Shown one piece after another: positions 52,190 through 62,500 of a DNA stretch of 64,000 bases. A model generated the notes under the pieces. That model was not told where the DNA came from and did not search any database. It worked only from the letters and a program-made list of their open reading frames with translations. The stretch lies in assembly GCF_003570725.1 (NCBI RefSeq), contig NZ_QWVS01000002.1, positions 124,001-188,000 on the forward strand, written 5' to 3'. Made by a program: the position numbers and the translations under genes. Every line of letters begins with the position of its first letter. Position 1 is the first letter of the stretch. This stretch comes from Peribacillus asahii (GTDB lineage: Bacteria > Bacillota > Bacilli > Bacillales > DSM-1321).

Positions 52190-52284
52190 TTTGTCCCCTT
52201 CTGCCCTGTGCTCCTTCAACTATTTTACTATTCTTCATAAAGGGCATGTATGACAATTTTCCGAACAAAGGGACGAGAAAAAGC

Positions 52285-52473
52285 TCATTTTTCATTTAAA
52301 TTCGTTAACTCTTGACCAAGCTTTTTTAATTTTTCTCCTACCGTACATTGAGATAAACAAAATTGATGCGCAAACGTACGTCCCTTCTCCTTTCGAAAAT
52401 GTTTTTGTACAAAACAGCCTTCGCAAAAAGATAGCATTTCCTCGACTTCTTCATAAATCTTCTTCCGATTCAT
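52285..52473 (-). CDS. ypeQ: Small zinc-finger protein YpeQ
   Basis: 62 residues with FCEGCFVQKH and HQFCLSQCTVG, giving a CxxC...CxxxC cluster likely to bind zinc. Size, cysteine pattern and position directly after a ypeP-like gene match B. subtilis YpeQ. Function unknown. Six bases separate it from ypeP, so they are co-transcribed. Confidence 0.75.
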   Translation of the reverse strand: MNRKKIYEEVEEMLSFCEGCFVQKHFRKEKGRTFAHQFCLSQCTVGEKLKKLGQELTNLNEK

Positions 52474-52479
52474 TTCTGG

Positions 52480-53148
52480 TCATAACTCCTTCTTTTCTAT
52501 TTGTATCTTGCCGAAAATTTCTTCTCCATTTATAGCTTGTGATGCCAATTGGTCACTTTCTTGATTATCTTTTCTTGAAATCGGTGTGTATACAGGACGA
52601 ATGTGAAGCTTTGCTAACTTTTCCTCGATGCGGTCAATCCATCGATTTAATTGCTCTTCATAGCACGGCCATTCCCCCGAGAGCTGATTTAGTACAACGA
52701 GTGAATCTCCTTTAAACACGCAGCTTTGATGATGTACCTCTAATTCTTCAAGCTGTTTAACCGCTTCATAAAATGCTGCATACTCAGCTTCATTATTCGA
52801 TTCTAATTGATGAAGCAGTGCATTTTTCCGAATTCTCCAGTTCTTCTTATTTTGCGTATAATAAAGGGCAACACCAAGCCCTGCCAGTCTTTCGTCTTTT
52901 CGGTAGCTGCCGTCAAAAAAGACCGTAACATTTTGAGGTTCATCTTCAACCTCAGTCAACAGCTTAACAAGTTCTTTTTTCGTCCATACAGTTCCTGCTT
53001 CATCTTCAAATTCTACCGCTTTTACCCTCCCTGTTTTTTCTAAATCCTCTACAATGGCTAGCGCAGACTCGGCCTCAAGCCATTCCGAAAGAAAAGAAGC
53101 TGTTCCTTTTTTATTAAAAAAATATGTCCAACGAATCAATACTTTCAA
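52480..53148 (-). CDS. ypeP: RNase H-like domain protein YpeP
   Basis: 222 residues. An N-terminal part (1-65) of the RNase H-adjacent type (VLIRWTYFFNKKGTASFLSE) precedes an RNase H fold: VTVFFDGSYRKDE (Asp about 79), LESNNEAEYAAFYEAV (Glu about 117), VFKGDSLVVLNQL (Asp) and NQESDQLASQA (Asp). All four acidic positions are present. B. subtilis YpeP has been annotated as an RNase H-like protein of unclear activity. Co-transcribed with ypeQ and divergent from ypdQ. Confidence 0.82.
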   Translation of the reverse strand: MKVLIRWTYFFNKKGTASFLSEWLEAESALAIVEDLEKTGRVKAVEFEDEAGTVWTKKELVKLLTEVEDEPQNVTVFFDGSYRKDERLAGLGVALYYTQNKKNWRIRKNALLHQLESNNEAEYAAFYEAVKQLEELEVHHQSCVFKGDSLVVLNQLSGEWPCYEEQLNRWIDRIEEKLAKLHIRPVYTPISRKDNQESDQLASQAINGEEIFGKIQIEKKEL

Positions 53149-53371
53149 TCAACTCAACTCCTTAACTAAACAATTTCTATACCTATTTCAACATTTTACA
53201 GCTATAATTTATATATAGGATGAGCTTGTTATCTAGTATCATTCGTTTTACATGCCTTTATCCCATTTGAAAAAATCTATTTGATCTGAGAATGTCTAGC
53301 TAAATATCTTCCTGACTTTCAACAGAGAATAATCATAGCATATTCAAGTCCAAAGTTCGAGGTGAAGTAAA

Positions 53372-53785
53372 ATGATTGAAGTATATATTGATGGCGCTAG
53401 TGCTGGAAACCCTGGTCCAAGTGGTGCAGGCATTTTTATTAATAATAATGGTCAGGTAGAACGCTACTCGATTCCACTTGGCTTACTGGAAAATCATGAA
53501 GCAGAATACTATGCATTGATTAAAGCATTAGAAATTTGTGTGAAAAATCATTATCAAATTGTCTCTTTTCGCACGGATTCACAAGCAATTAACCAAGCAA
53601 TGGAAAAAGAATTCACGAAAAATAAACGCTATGCACCATTGCTTGCTCAAGCGTTAACTTTAGCGAAACAATTAGACCTCTTTTTTATCAAATGGATTCC
53701 AAGCATTGAAAATAAGTCCGCCGATCAATTAGCTAGACGAGCTATTCACTTAAACAAGGAGCGAGCAGATGAAAAAGACAGCTGA
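53372..53785 (+). CDS. ypdQ: RNase HI family protein YpdQ
   Basis: 137 residues. RNase H fold with all catalytic acids: VYIDGASAGNPGPSGAG (Asp7), NHEAEYYALIKAL (Glu about 44), FRTDSQAINQAM (Asp about 69) and KSADQLARRA (Asp about 119). It lacks the basic protrusion of E. coli RNase HI, as Bacillus and archaeal types do. Whether it cleaves RNA-DNA hybrids is uncertain. The next gene overlaps it by 17 bases. Confidence 0.82.
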   Translation: MIEVYIDGASAGNPGPSGAGIFINNNGQVERYSIPLGLLENHEAEYYALIKALEICVKNHYQIVSFRTDSQAINQAMEKEFTKNKRYAPLLAQALTLAKQLDLFFIKWIPSIENKSADQLARRAIHLNKERADEKDS

Positions 53786-54674
53786 TTTTACGTTATTATT
53801 CGTCGCCTTTATTTGGGGGGCGACCTTTGTTATGGTTCAAAATGCAACTTCTTTTCTTGAACCACATAGCTTTAATGGGATTCGATTTTTGATCGCCTTT
53901 ATAAGTCTACTTATTATTTATGTTCTTTTCATTCGAAAAGAACAAGGTGTTTGGTCAAGAAATATATTAATTGCCGGATTTAAAATTGGCATTTGGCTTT
54001 TTTTAGGGTATGCATTTCAAACGGTAGGCTTACTGTATACTACTCCAGCCAAAGCTGGATTTATTACCGGCTTAAGCGTCGTGCTTGTTCCGCTGTTCTC
54101 CGTATTACTTTTAAGAATGAAATTATCGCAAAATGCAGTCATCGGAGTTATTGCAGCCACAATTGGACTTTATTTAATGACAGTGGTCGATACAGCCTCA
54201 TTCAGCCTTGGTGATCTGCTCATCTTATTATGTGCGGTTAGTTTCGCCATGCAAATCATTATGACAGCTAAAGTCGCTAGCGATTATGCGGCTTTGCCAT
54301 TAACATTAGTGCAGCTGTTTACCGTATCGATTCTATCCTTTATATCAGCACCGATTTTTGGTGAGGATATTTCAGTCTTAGTCAATCCAACTATCATGTT
54401 ACAAACAGAAGTTTGGAGCGCCTTGTTTGTAACCGCTATTTTTGCTACAGCATTGGCATTTTTGGCGCAAACGCATTTCCAAGCCTACACATCTCCAGCA
54501 CGAGTTGCGTTAATTTTTGCGACTGAGCCGGTATTTGCCGCTCTCACATCCTATCTATGGATTGATGAAAAATTAACAGTCACTTCAATCGCTGGCTGTA
54601 TATGTATTTTGTTTGGGATGGTTATTGCAGAACTGCCTGCTAAAAAAAGAAAAATAAAACCGGACTTTCATTGA
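53769..54674 (+). CDS. EamA/DMT-family metabolite transporter
   Basis: 301 residues with ten membrane helices in two EamA repeats: FVAFIWGATFVMVQNAT and LGYAFQTVGLLYTTPAKAGFITG in the first, FATALAFLAQTHFQAYTSPARVAL and EPVFAALTSYLWIDEKL in the second. These proteins export or import amino acids, nucleosides or related metabolites; the substrate is unknown. It overlaps ypdQ by 17 bases, so they are translated together. A bidirectional terminator follows. Confidence 0.85.
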   Translation: MKKTADFTLLFVAFIWGATFVMVQNATSFLEPHSFNGIRFLIAFISLLIIYVLFIRKEQGVWSRNILIAGFKIGIWLFLGYAFQTVGLLYTTPAKAGFITGLSVVLVPLFSVLLLRMKLSQNAVIGVIAATIGLYLMTVVDTASFSLGDLLILLCAVSFAMQIIMTAKVASDYAALPLTLVQLFTVSILSFISAPIFGEDISVLVNPTIMLQTEVWSALFVTAIFATALAFLAQTHFQAYTSPARVALIFATEPVFAALTSYLWIDEKLTVTSIAGCICILFGMVIAELPAKKRKIKPDFH

Positions 54675-54691
54675 GGAAGTCCGATTTTATT
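54653..54691. terminator. Bidirectional terminator
   Basis: AATAAAACCGGACTT pairs with AAGTCCGATTTTATT. It overlaps the ends of both converging genes. Confidence 0.8.
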
Positions 54692-54989
54692 GAAATAAGC
54701 CTTGTTCACGAGCAAACTTTTCCGCTTCTCGTTTTGTAAAAATATGATTTTTTGTTAAAGTTTCAAGCAAAGATACATAAAAGCTGCCATCGAACTTTTT
54801 TTGCACCTTTAATGTTAGTTCAATCGCAATATTAACTAAAGAATCGCTAGCTTTCGTATACTGTTTTCCAAAATAAATAAAACCAATCATATCTTCACCA
54901 AAAGAAAAACCTTTTCCCTCTAAATATGTAATATACTCTTCAGTCGACCAAACCAATCTTCCACCTTCTCCGTAAACTTTTTCCTTCAT
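54687..54989 (-). CDS. DUF6123-like small protein
   Basis: 100 residues. A conserved-looking helical protein (STEEYITYLEGKGFSFGEDM, GFIYFGKQYT, SLLETLTKNHIFTKREAEKF). It resembles DUF6123 proteins of Bacilli by eye. No signal or membrane helix. Function unknown. Converges on the DMT transporter gene and shares its terminator. Confidence 0.55.
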   Translation of the reverse strand: MKEKVYGEGGRLVWSTEEYITYLEGKGFSFGEDMIGFIYFGKQYTKASDSLVNIAIELTLKVQKKFDGSFYVSLLETLTKNHIFTKREAEKFAREQGLFQ

Positions 54990-55052
54990 CTTACCGCAAA
55001 ATTCGACTTTTTCCTATCGTTTATCTAATAAAAAATTAATAATAAACACAAG

Positions 55053-55102
55053 AAATACCACTTCGTTCAGAGTAAACTTTACTTCTGAACAAAGTGGTAT
55101 TT
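55053..55102. terminator. Long inverted repeat downstream of kimA
   Basis: AAATACCACTT and AAGTGGTATTT form the outer arms, with GTTCAGA/TCTGAAC inside and one mismatch. T-rich on the minus strand. Confidence 0.6.
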
Positions 55103-55206
55103 AAAGATCTAGTAAACTCACTACAATGAAGAAGATTTCTTCACTTTACTTATTCAGTGAGTTCGCTCTACTCAAAGTAACAGTTATTGTATCGTTCGAA
55201 CATACA

Positions 55207-57033
55207 TTACTTTTTCAAATGATAAGGTACAGTCGTGATAATGACATTTCTTCGATAAAGCAAGGATGTACGAATCATTAAACTTGATTGATTATGAAGA
55301 ATATTGTGCCAACCTTTCCTTGGAATAAATTGTGGTATAACAACTGTAACTCGATAGTTTGCTTCACTCGCTTTATGTTCAATAGTATCAATAAATTTAG
55401 TTAATGGACCTATGATGCTTCTGTAATGTGAGTGTAAAGTTACCAGTCTCACATTGGGTTGCCATTTCTTCCAATTATCCTCAAACTTTTTTTCATCTTC
55501 TCGTTCAAAAGAAACGTAAACAGCTATAATCTGTTCTGCTGAAAGGGATTTTGCATAGTTTAATGAATTCTCTACCACATGAGTAATACCCGCAACAGGT
55601 ACAATGATTACATTCCCTTCGATTGGTACAGCAGGGTCACAAGACGTAACCTTTAGCTGCTCACCTACTGCATCATAATGCTTTCTAATTCGATGAAAAA
55701 CGAGAATGATGATAGGTAAAAAAACTAAAACCGGCCAAACCTGAGTAAATTTAGTTAAAAAGAATATGATGGTAACAATCAAACTAATAACAGCACCAAT
55801 AGAGTTAATGATTAACTTAAAAGCCCATCCTTTTGGCTTTTCACGGACCCATTTAACCATCATTCCAGTCTGAGACAACGTAAATGGAATAAATACTCCT
55901 ACTGCATAGAGCGGGATAAGATTTTCTGTATGTCCTTCAAAAGCGATTATTAAGACGATGGAAGCAAGCCCTAATATGATAATTCCATTCGAATATCCTA
56001 ATCGATCCCCTCTAATTGTAAACATCCTTGGTATAAACTTATCCTTTGCGAGATTAACAGCCAGCAAAGGAAAAGCAGAATAGCCTGTATTGGCAGCAAG
56101 GATTAATATTAAGGCTGTTGTTCCTTGAATAAAGAAATACATAAAACTTCGTCCAAATATCTCTTCAGCAATTTGCGAGACAACTGTTACCTCTACACTC
56201 GGAACAATGCTTAAATAATAGGCTAAAAATACAATGCCTGTAAATAATACAGCCAGTAAGGACCCCATTAAAATTAACGTTTTGGCAGCATTATTAGGAG
56301 CTGGCTCTTTAAAGTTTGGAATCGCATTAGAAATAGCTTCAACCCCTGTCAATGCAGAACTGCCTGATGCAAATGCTCGTAAAAGGATAAATAAACTAAT
56401 TCCTGCTACCGGTGTACCCATTGAAGCATGTAAGTCAGAAGAAACTTCCCCCATTAAGATTTTGTATATCCCTACACCAATCAGAATGAATAACGCTAAA
56501 ACGAATAAATACACCGGATAGGCTAATATGGAAGCCGACTCTGTTACTCCTCTTAAGTTTAGGATAGTAAGAAATAGTACAAAAAGGATAGCTATCATCA
56601 CATTATGTGTATGCAAACTAGGAAAAGTAGATGTAATAGCATCCGTCCCTGCAGATACACTTACAGCCACAGTTAAAATATAATCAACTAATAAAGAGCC
56701 TCCAGCTATCAATCCTGCATTCACACCTAAATTATTCTTTGAAACAACATACGCTCCCCCTCCATGAGGATACGCAAAGATAATTTGTCGATAAGACAGG
56801 ATTAAAGCCGTTAACAGAAGCAATACTCCTACAGCGATAGGAATGGAATACCAAAAGGCAGTGACACCCACCGTAATTAGCACAAGCAATATTTGTTCAG
56901 GACCATATGCAACAGAAGACAAAGCATCAGAAGATAATATAGCCAAAGCTTTTGTTTTGTTAAGCTTTTGTTCTCCGGCTTCCGTTGATTTTAAAGGCCG
57001 ACCAATTAAAAATCTTTTTATAGAGGTCATCAT
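55207..57033 (-). CDS. kimA: High-affinity potassium importer KimA
   Basis: 608 residues. Twelve membrane helices of the APC/KUP type: LSSDALSSVAYGPEQILLVL, YPHGGGAYVVSKNNLG, GSSALTGVEAISNAIPNFKEP and NTGYSAFPLLAVNLAKDKFIPRMF in pattern. A cytosolic C-terminal domain (about 460-608) has VIIVPVAGITHVVENSLNYA and RYRVTVVIPQFIPRKGW-like strands. This is the KimA (YdaO) layout; KimA imports K+ with H+ and is inhibited by c-di-AMP. A c-di-AMP riboswitch upstream confirms the assignment. GGTGGTGATT precedes the ATG. Confidence 0.93.
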   Translation of the reverse strand: MMTSIKRFLIGRPLKSTEAGEQKLNKTKALAILSSDALSSVAYGPEQILLVLITVGVTAFWYSIPIAVGVLLLLTALILSYRQIIFAYPHGGGAYVVSKNNLGVNAGLIAGGSLLVDYILTVAVSVSAGTDAITSTFPSLHTHNVMIAILFVLFLTILNLRGVTESASILAYPVYLFVLALFILIGVGIYKILMGEVSSDLHASMGTPVAGISLFILLRAFASGSSALTGVEAISNAIPNFKEPAPNNAAKTLILMGSLLAVLFTGIVFLAYYLSIVPSVEVTVVSQIAEEIFGRSFMYFFIQGTTALILILAANTGYSAFPLLAVNLAKDKFIPRMFTIRGDRLGYSNGIIILGLASIVLIIAFEGHTENLIPLYAVGVFIPFTLSQTGMMVKWVREKPKGWAFKLIINSIGAVISLIVTIIFFLTKFTQVWPVLVFLPIIILVFHRIRKHYDAVGEQLKVTSCDPAVPIEGNVIIVPVAGITHVVENSLNYAKSLSAEQIIAVYVSFEREDEKKFEDNWKKWQPNVRLVTLHSHYRSIIGPLTKFIDTIEHKASEANYRVTVVIPQFIPRKGWHNILHNQSSLMIRTSLLYRRNVIITTVPYHLKK

Positions 57034-57104
57034 TAAGAATCACCACCGAACATTAATAGTAGTTGTATATTACCTAGTTAACTGAAAAAATCTTTTCCAA
57101 AACG

Positions 57105-57145
57105 CAAAAATGCCTACAAGTCAAAGTTAAATAGACCTGTAGACA
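57105..57145 (-). terminator. Attenuator terminator of the c-di-AMP riboswitch
   Basis: TGTCTACAGGTC and GACTTGTAGGCA pair with one G-T, then a T-run on the minus strand, between riboswitch and kimA. Confidence 0.75.
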
Positions 57146-57182
57146 TCAATTTTTTTGTCCCACAAGCTCCACCTTCCTTCTC

Positions 57183-57316
57183 ATATAACGCTTACGAGGT
57201 TAGCTGTCGGATTCGGACCTTTGAGTAGCCCTACCTTGAAAGGATTCACCCCTTGAATTGTTAACCAATTCTAATAATGGTTCCCCCGCACCAAACGGTT
57301 TCAGCGATTTAGAAAT
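57183..57316 (-). ncRNA. c-di-AMP riboswitch (ydaO/yuaA type)
   Basis: Minus strand contains AATCGCTGAAACC, GCGGGGGAACC, GGGGTGAATCC, AGGTAGGGCTACTC, then TCCGAATCCGACAGCTAACC and TCGTAAGCG, the conserved order of the ydaO-yuaA motif. It turns off kimA when c-di-AMP is high. The remaining parts of 57034-57474 hold no gene. Confidence 0.95.
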
Positions 57317-57474
57317 ATGAAACTGTGATTAGCATACTGCCGTGAATTAGAAAAGTAAATAAAAATTTTATTATGACATATGCTTCCTATGTTTCTATAA
57401 TAATATGTTCTTCTCCTACTCCATCATTTTACATATATGAAAATAGGAGCTTCCGTTTAGAAGCTCCTCCCCTC

Positions 57475-58356
57475 TTATAACATACGTAAAACCGATCGAA
57501 ATTCATGCGTCTCTAGCATATACCGTACCTTTTCATCATCATATTGAAAATACGCGTCATCAAGCGGGCAAGAAATTGGTACATCACATTTAATTTCAGC
57601 AAGCTTGCGGGATAAATGAAGCATTTCAAGCTCTGCCTCAATTTTCGTCCGCTGCCCCTTCGTTAATGAAGATAAATTTTCTAAAATTCCTTCGATACTT
57701 TCATACTCCATTAATAATTTTAACGCTGTTTTTTCACCAATTCCTTTTACACCCGGATAGTTATCTGCTGTATCGCCCATTAACGCTTTTAAATCAATCA
57801 TTTGTCTCGGCTTAATCCCTTTCCATTCATAAAAACTATCGGGATTATGCACATCATAATTACCAAAACCTTTTTTCAATAACACAACAGAAATATGCTC
57901 ATCTAACAGCTGCAGCATATCTTGATCTCCTGTTAAAATGCTTACACGACTATCCTTAGCTGACACTTTCGCAATCGTTCCAATACAATCATCCGCTTCA
58001 AAACCGGCTAGTCCAATATTCGGAATATCAAAAGCTTGAACTGCTTCCTTCGCTAAATCAAACTGTGGAATCATCTCCACTGGTGCATCCGAACGATTCG
58101 CCTTATACCCATCAAACAGTTCATTCCGAAACGTATGACTGCCCATATCCCAACAAACCGCCACATGGCTTGGATTAAAATGATTAGTTGCCGTCAGCAT
58201 ATGCTTTAAAAACCCTTGCACTGCATTCGTCGGTACACCTTTTGAATTAATCATAAACTGTCCCGTAACAGCTGTTCCATAAAAAGCTCTAAATAAAAGC
58301 GCCATCCCGTCTACAAGTAGAAAAGTTGGACGCTGTTCATTTTCATTTCCTAACAT
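57475..58356 (-). CDS. ypcP: 5'-3' exonuclease YpcP
   Basis: 293 residues, the 5'-nuclease domain of DNA polymerase I as a separate protein. Acidic metal sites: FLLVDGMALLFRAFYG, CWDMGSHTFRNELFDGYKANR, GFEADDCIGTIAK, LTGDQDMLQLL and LKALMGDTADNYPGVKGIGEKTA with the helix-hairpin-helix. It removes 5' flaps and RNA primers. B. subtilis YpcP (ExoR) lies near dynA and ypeP, as here. Monocistronic, AGGTGG site. Confidence 0.93.
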   Translation of the reverse strand: MLGNENEQRPTFLLVDGMALLFRAFYGTAVTGQFMINSKGVPTNAVQGFLKHMLTATNHFNPSHVAVCWDMGSHTFRNELFDGYKANRSDAPVEMIPQFDLAKEAVQAFDIPNIGLAGFEADDCIGTIAKVSAKDSRVSILTGDQDMLQLLDEHISVVLLKKGFGNYDVHNPDSFYEWKGIKPRQMIDLKALMGDTADNYPGVKGIGEKTALKLLMEYESIEGILENLSSLTKGQRTKIEAELEMLHLSRKLAEIKCDVPISCPLDDAYFQYDDEKVRYMLETHEFRSVLRML

Positions 58357-58621
58357 ACTACCACCTCAACTCTGATGTGTACTTATTTTATCATGATTTT
58401 TATTAATATAGTGACTTTTTAAAAGAGCTTTGTTATAGGACGCTGTTCATTGTCCACTCCTACTCGTTTGATCAACAATATTGTTTAACATAGCCTTTAA
58501 AAAAAGTACTAGTCAACAATTCCTATTTTTCAAAATATTAGTTGAAAATATGTTTAAATTATATTAATTTAGTGACTAGTGTTATAAATCATAACACAAA
58601 AATAGAATAAGGGGGTTCAAA

Positions 58622-59455
58622 ATGAAAAGTCGTAAATTAAGCTTCACCCTGTTAACAACTTTTATTTCTCTATCATTAGCTGGTTGTTCTTCTGGAGTAA
58701 CCGAAGCACCCAAGGAAGAGAAGCTTCCAAAAGAAGAATCCACAGAAACGTCAACGACTGTACATCATGAAACGCATTGGTCTTACAAAGGGGAAACAGG
58801 GCCGGAACATTGGGGTGAGTTAGATCCTCTCAACTCTGCATGTATAAACGGGAAGGAACAATCTCCTGTCAATGTTGAGGTATCCCAAGTTAAAGCAGAT
58901 AAACAACTTGAAAAGTTAGAAATCAACTACACATCCTCTGAAATTTCCCTAGAAAACAATGGACATACTATTCAAGGGAATCCTGCAACATCAGATAACT
59001 TCATTGTTCTGAACAATAATACATATACATTAGCTCAATTTCATTTTCATACACCAAGCGAACATCAATTTAATGGACAAAATTTTGCTATGGAATTACA
59101 TCTCGTACATAAAGATGCCAACGATCAATTAGCCGTAGTAGGGCTAATGATTAAGGAAGGCAAAGCAAATGAGGTTCTTGAACAAGCCTGGAAAGCTCTC
59201 CCTCAAGAAAAAACAACTGAAGCGAAGAAACTAGCTAATCCGATAAACTTGACGGAGATTCTTCCAAAGGATCAACAATCATTTAGATATAATGGTTCAT
59301 TAACGACTCCCCCGTGTTCTGAAAACGTTAATTGGATTATATTAGAGCAGCCAATTGAAATGTCTAAAGAACAAATCGAGGCGTTTCGTAAAATCTTTCC
59401 AGATAATCATCGCCCTGTCCAGCCATTAAATGAACGTGAAATTAGGAAGAGTTAA
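58622..59455 (+). CDS. Alpha-class carbonic anhydrase, lipoprotein
   Basis: 277 residues. Signal peptide ends in LAGCSS with lipidated Cys22. After a charged linker, the alpha-CA domain begins HWSYKGETGPEHWGEL. Zinc ligands are His141 and His143 (AQFHFHTPSEH) and His160 (MELHLVHK). SLTTPPCSENVNW with the Cys pair partner near 74 completes the fold. It interconverts CO2 and bicarbonate outside the membrane. AGGGGG precedes ATG 58622. Strong terminator downstream. Confidence 0.93.
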   Translation: MKSRKLSFTLLTTFISLSLAGCSSGVTEAPKEEKLPKEESTETSTTVHHETHWSYKGETGPEHWGELDPLNSACINGKEQSPVNVEVSQVKADKQLEKLEINYTSSEISLENNGHTIQGNPATSDNFIVLNNNTYTLAQFHFHTPSEHQFNGQNFAMELHLVHKDANDQLAVVGLMIKEGKANEVLEQAWKALPQEKTTEAKKLANPINLTEILPKDQQSFRYNGSLTTPPCSENVNWIILEQPIEMSKEQIEAFRKIFPDNHRPVQPLNEREIRKS

Positions 59456-59540
59456 TCTATTGATATTTTTATTTTAGTAGCTCTACCTAGTATCACTGTG
59501 AAAAGAGATGTAGAATCACCCTTTCACACAAAAAGCAGGA

Positions 59541-59579
59541 AAAAAGCAGACTTACTTATTTTAGTAAGTCTGCTTTTTT
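59541..59579. terminator. Bidirectional terminator between carbonic anhydrase and dynA
   Basis: GCAGACTTAC/GTAAGTCTGC with A-run and T-run on either side. Confidence 0.85.
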
Positions 59580-59581
59580 CA

Positions 59582-62500
59582 TTAAGAATGCTTTCTTTTC
59601 ATTTTCGCCAATACTTCTTCATAGTACGGAATATCCACTTTTTCTTCTAAAGCAGAACGTAAACCAGCAAAGATATCAGCAATTTCTCGTTGATAAGCTT
59701 GTTGAATGGCAGCTAGCTCTTCTTCAAGCATCGCTGTGTAGGCTTCAAACATACGTCCGCCTTGGAATTGTACATAATCAAGAGCCGGCTGATCTAAACG
59801 TGCTTGAATAGCATTGCTCATATGCACTTTTTCATTTTTTTCAAAGAAGGCTTTTGGATTCTTAAAGAGAGCTAACTCTTTTTTGAATTCTGCTTCTGTT
59901 AGATCTTCAAAGGCCCGCTTGAATTCAGGAATATCCCTTCCTGCCGCTTCATAAGACTGCAAAGAAATAGTCTTTCTCACATCTTGAATTTGCTGCAGAA
60001 GTGACACTTGCTTTTCTTTTAATAACTTATTAACGAATACTTCTGAACGCAAGGCCGTCGCTCTCATTTCCTGGGAAAGGTCAAAGCCTAATGATTCTAG
60101 TAAACTTTGTAGCGCTTGCTTCAATACAACCTTTAAGTCCTGCCCATCGTCTTTAATAACAGCTGGGTTAAAGGATTCTTTAAAGAAATCAGTAAAGCGT
60201 AAAAAGACACGCTGCTTACTGTAGAAAGTTAGTTCATCGACTTCTTTTTTCAATCGTTTTTTCTCTGCTTCGCTCGGAATCACCGCAAGTATGTCAGCAA
60301 TCGCTTGACTTTCCTCGTTCAACGTTTCTAATGCACGCAATTTTGCTTGCTCATCTTGTTTAGAAGCAGCAATTACATCCGCTAATAGTTCTTCTGCGCG
60401 AATGACAGCCGCTTCTGCTGACTCAATTGCAAGGTCCGTTAAATCATGTTCAATAAAGTCATCGAAACGTGATTGGAACGCACTAATTCCACTATTCGGC
60501 AAGAATGCGTGATGGAAAGAACCTGGCTCAAGCTTTTCTGAAAGCGCCCCTTTACTTGTTAACGGGAATAATTTAGGGAAGCGAATACCGAAGCCATTTA
60601 ATTGGTCTTTCACATATTCGATTACGTCCTCTAATTCTTCTGTCGTTTGCGCCAAATCTACCGCATTAACGATAAAGAACATTTTATCCATCGCAAAGGA
60701 ATCTTTAACACGACCAAGCTGAATTAAAAACTCACGATCCGCTTTTGAGAATGGATGATTATAATACGTCACAAATAAAATGGCATCCGAATTTTTAATA
60801 TATTCAAAGGCCGCTCCTGTATGACGAGCATTAATGGAATCTGCTCCCGGTGTATCAACTAATACCATTCCTTGCTTCGTCATGGCGCAATCATAATACA
60901 ATTCAATTAAGTCAACAAGACAAGACTTCGATTCCTCAGCTGCAAAGCTTTTAAAGCCATCTAAATCTACTGTAATAACTGTACCAAGCTTCTCTTTGTA
61001 AGGAGGTAATCCTTGATGAAACGCTCTTAAGAAAGAAAGATACGTTTTACCTGTTTCCTGTTCATCTGCTTTCGCAACAATCTCACCTGCAAATTGATAC
61101 GCTTCATCCAGTGTTTTTGCTTGTTTTCCAAAAGCATTTAGCGCAAGTGATACGTCTTCGAGTAACATTGCTTCTGTTTTTAATTGAACGGTTGCCGTAC
61201 CGTGTGAATGCTCCGCATTTGCCGCCATAATTTTATTGATAGCAGCTGTCGTCGGATTCGGTGAAACAGGCAATACTTTTTCGCCCATTAACGCATTAGC
61301 GAAGGAGGATTTCCCTGCACTAAAAGCCCCGAATAAAGCAACGGTAAATGTTTGCTGCTCTAGGCGACTCGCTTTGTCTGTTAATTCTTTGTATAAAGAC
61401 TGGAATCCTTTTAAAGGCTGAATCAGTTCTGCGGCTTCTTGTAAACTTGTTGCCGTTTCAAGAAGTTTTTCTTTTCCGCGTAAATCACCTTTAACAACTG
61501 ATGCTTCCTTCACGTCTGTACCAGCACTTGCTTCCATTTCCGCAAGAATAGAAGCGCCAGCTCCATCACGTTCTTCGTGATTCCCTGCTTCCATCATCTT
61601 CACAGTCACATTTCGTTCCTCTTCCAGCCATTGATTCACTAATGTGTCAACAGCCAGATTGTCGAATACATCAGAAGTTGCATATGCAATATCTTGCAGC
61701 TCTTTTTGTTCTTTTGTTACTTTATCAATTAAAGCGGCAGAAGCATTTAATGCTCTTTCAAAATCAGCGTACTGCTCAAGTTCAGTAGACAACTGACGTA
61801 ATTTATTATCCGCTTTCTTCTTCATAGCAGTTAACAAATCAGCTAAAAATTGATCCGCTACTACACGTGCTTCTTTCTTTATAGAGTTCGCTAAGTCATT
61901 TGTATAATTCAGCACATACTCTCCGGTCATACTAGCTTGCGGTTTTAAAGAGCCTCTTAAAAAATCCTCCATAATGGAAATCGAAAGCGATTGTGCTTCA
62001 CTTTCTAAGTTCGCATCGTGAACCTCAGCATCTGCAAGAACTTTAACGGCCATTTCTTTAATATGCCATTCCAGTTGAATCTTCACCTTTTCTTGAATAT
62101 CAGCAAGAAAAGCACGTAATCGCTCCTCTTTCTCAGCCATTGTTTTCTTTTTAGCAAACAGCATACCTACTTTGAAGTCAGGCTGTGTGGATTCTAAAAA
62201 GGCTGTCGCTAAATCACGAGTAGGAGCTGGCATTAGATAAGCATTTTTCAAAATTTCTTCTAAATCATCCGTAAATCGTTCTTTTACATGATCGATTCGT
62301 GCAAGAATATCACGCTTTTCTTGTTGGAGACTTTCCACTTGCTCCGTCATTTGCGCTCGTTCATCATCCGGTAATTCCGCTAATAATGTGAACTCCTTCT
62401 CATGCTCTTCCTCAAATTGTTCCTCTAACCAAGTAAGATGCTTCTCGATTAAAACATGGGCAGACTGCATAACTGTGTCTGTACCGCTGGCCTCACCTTT

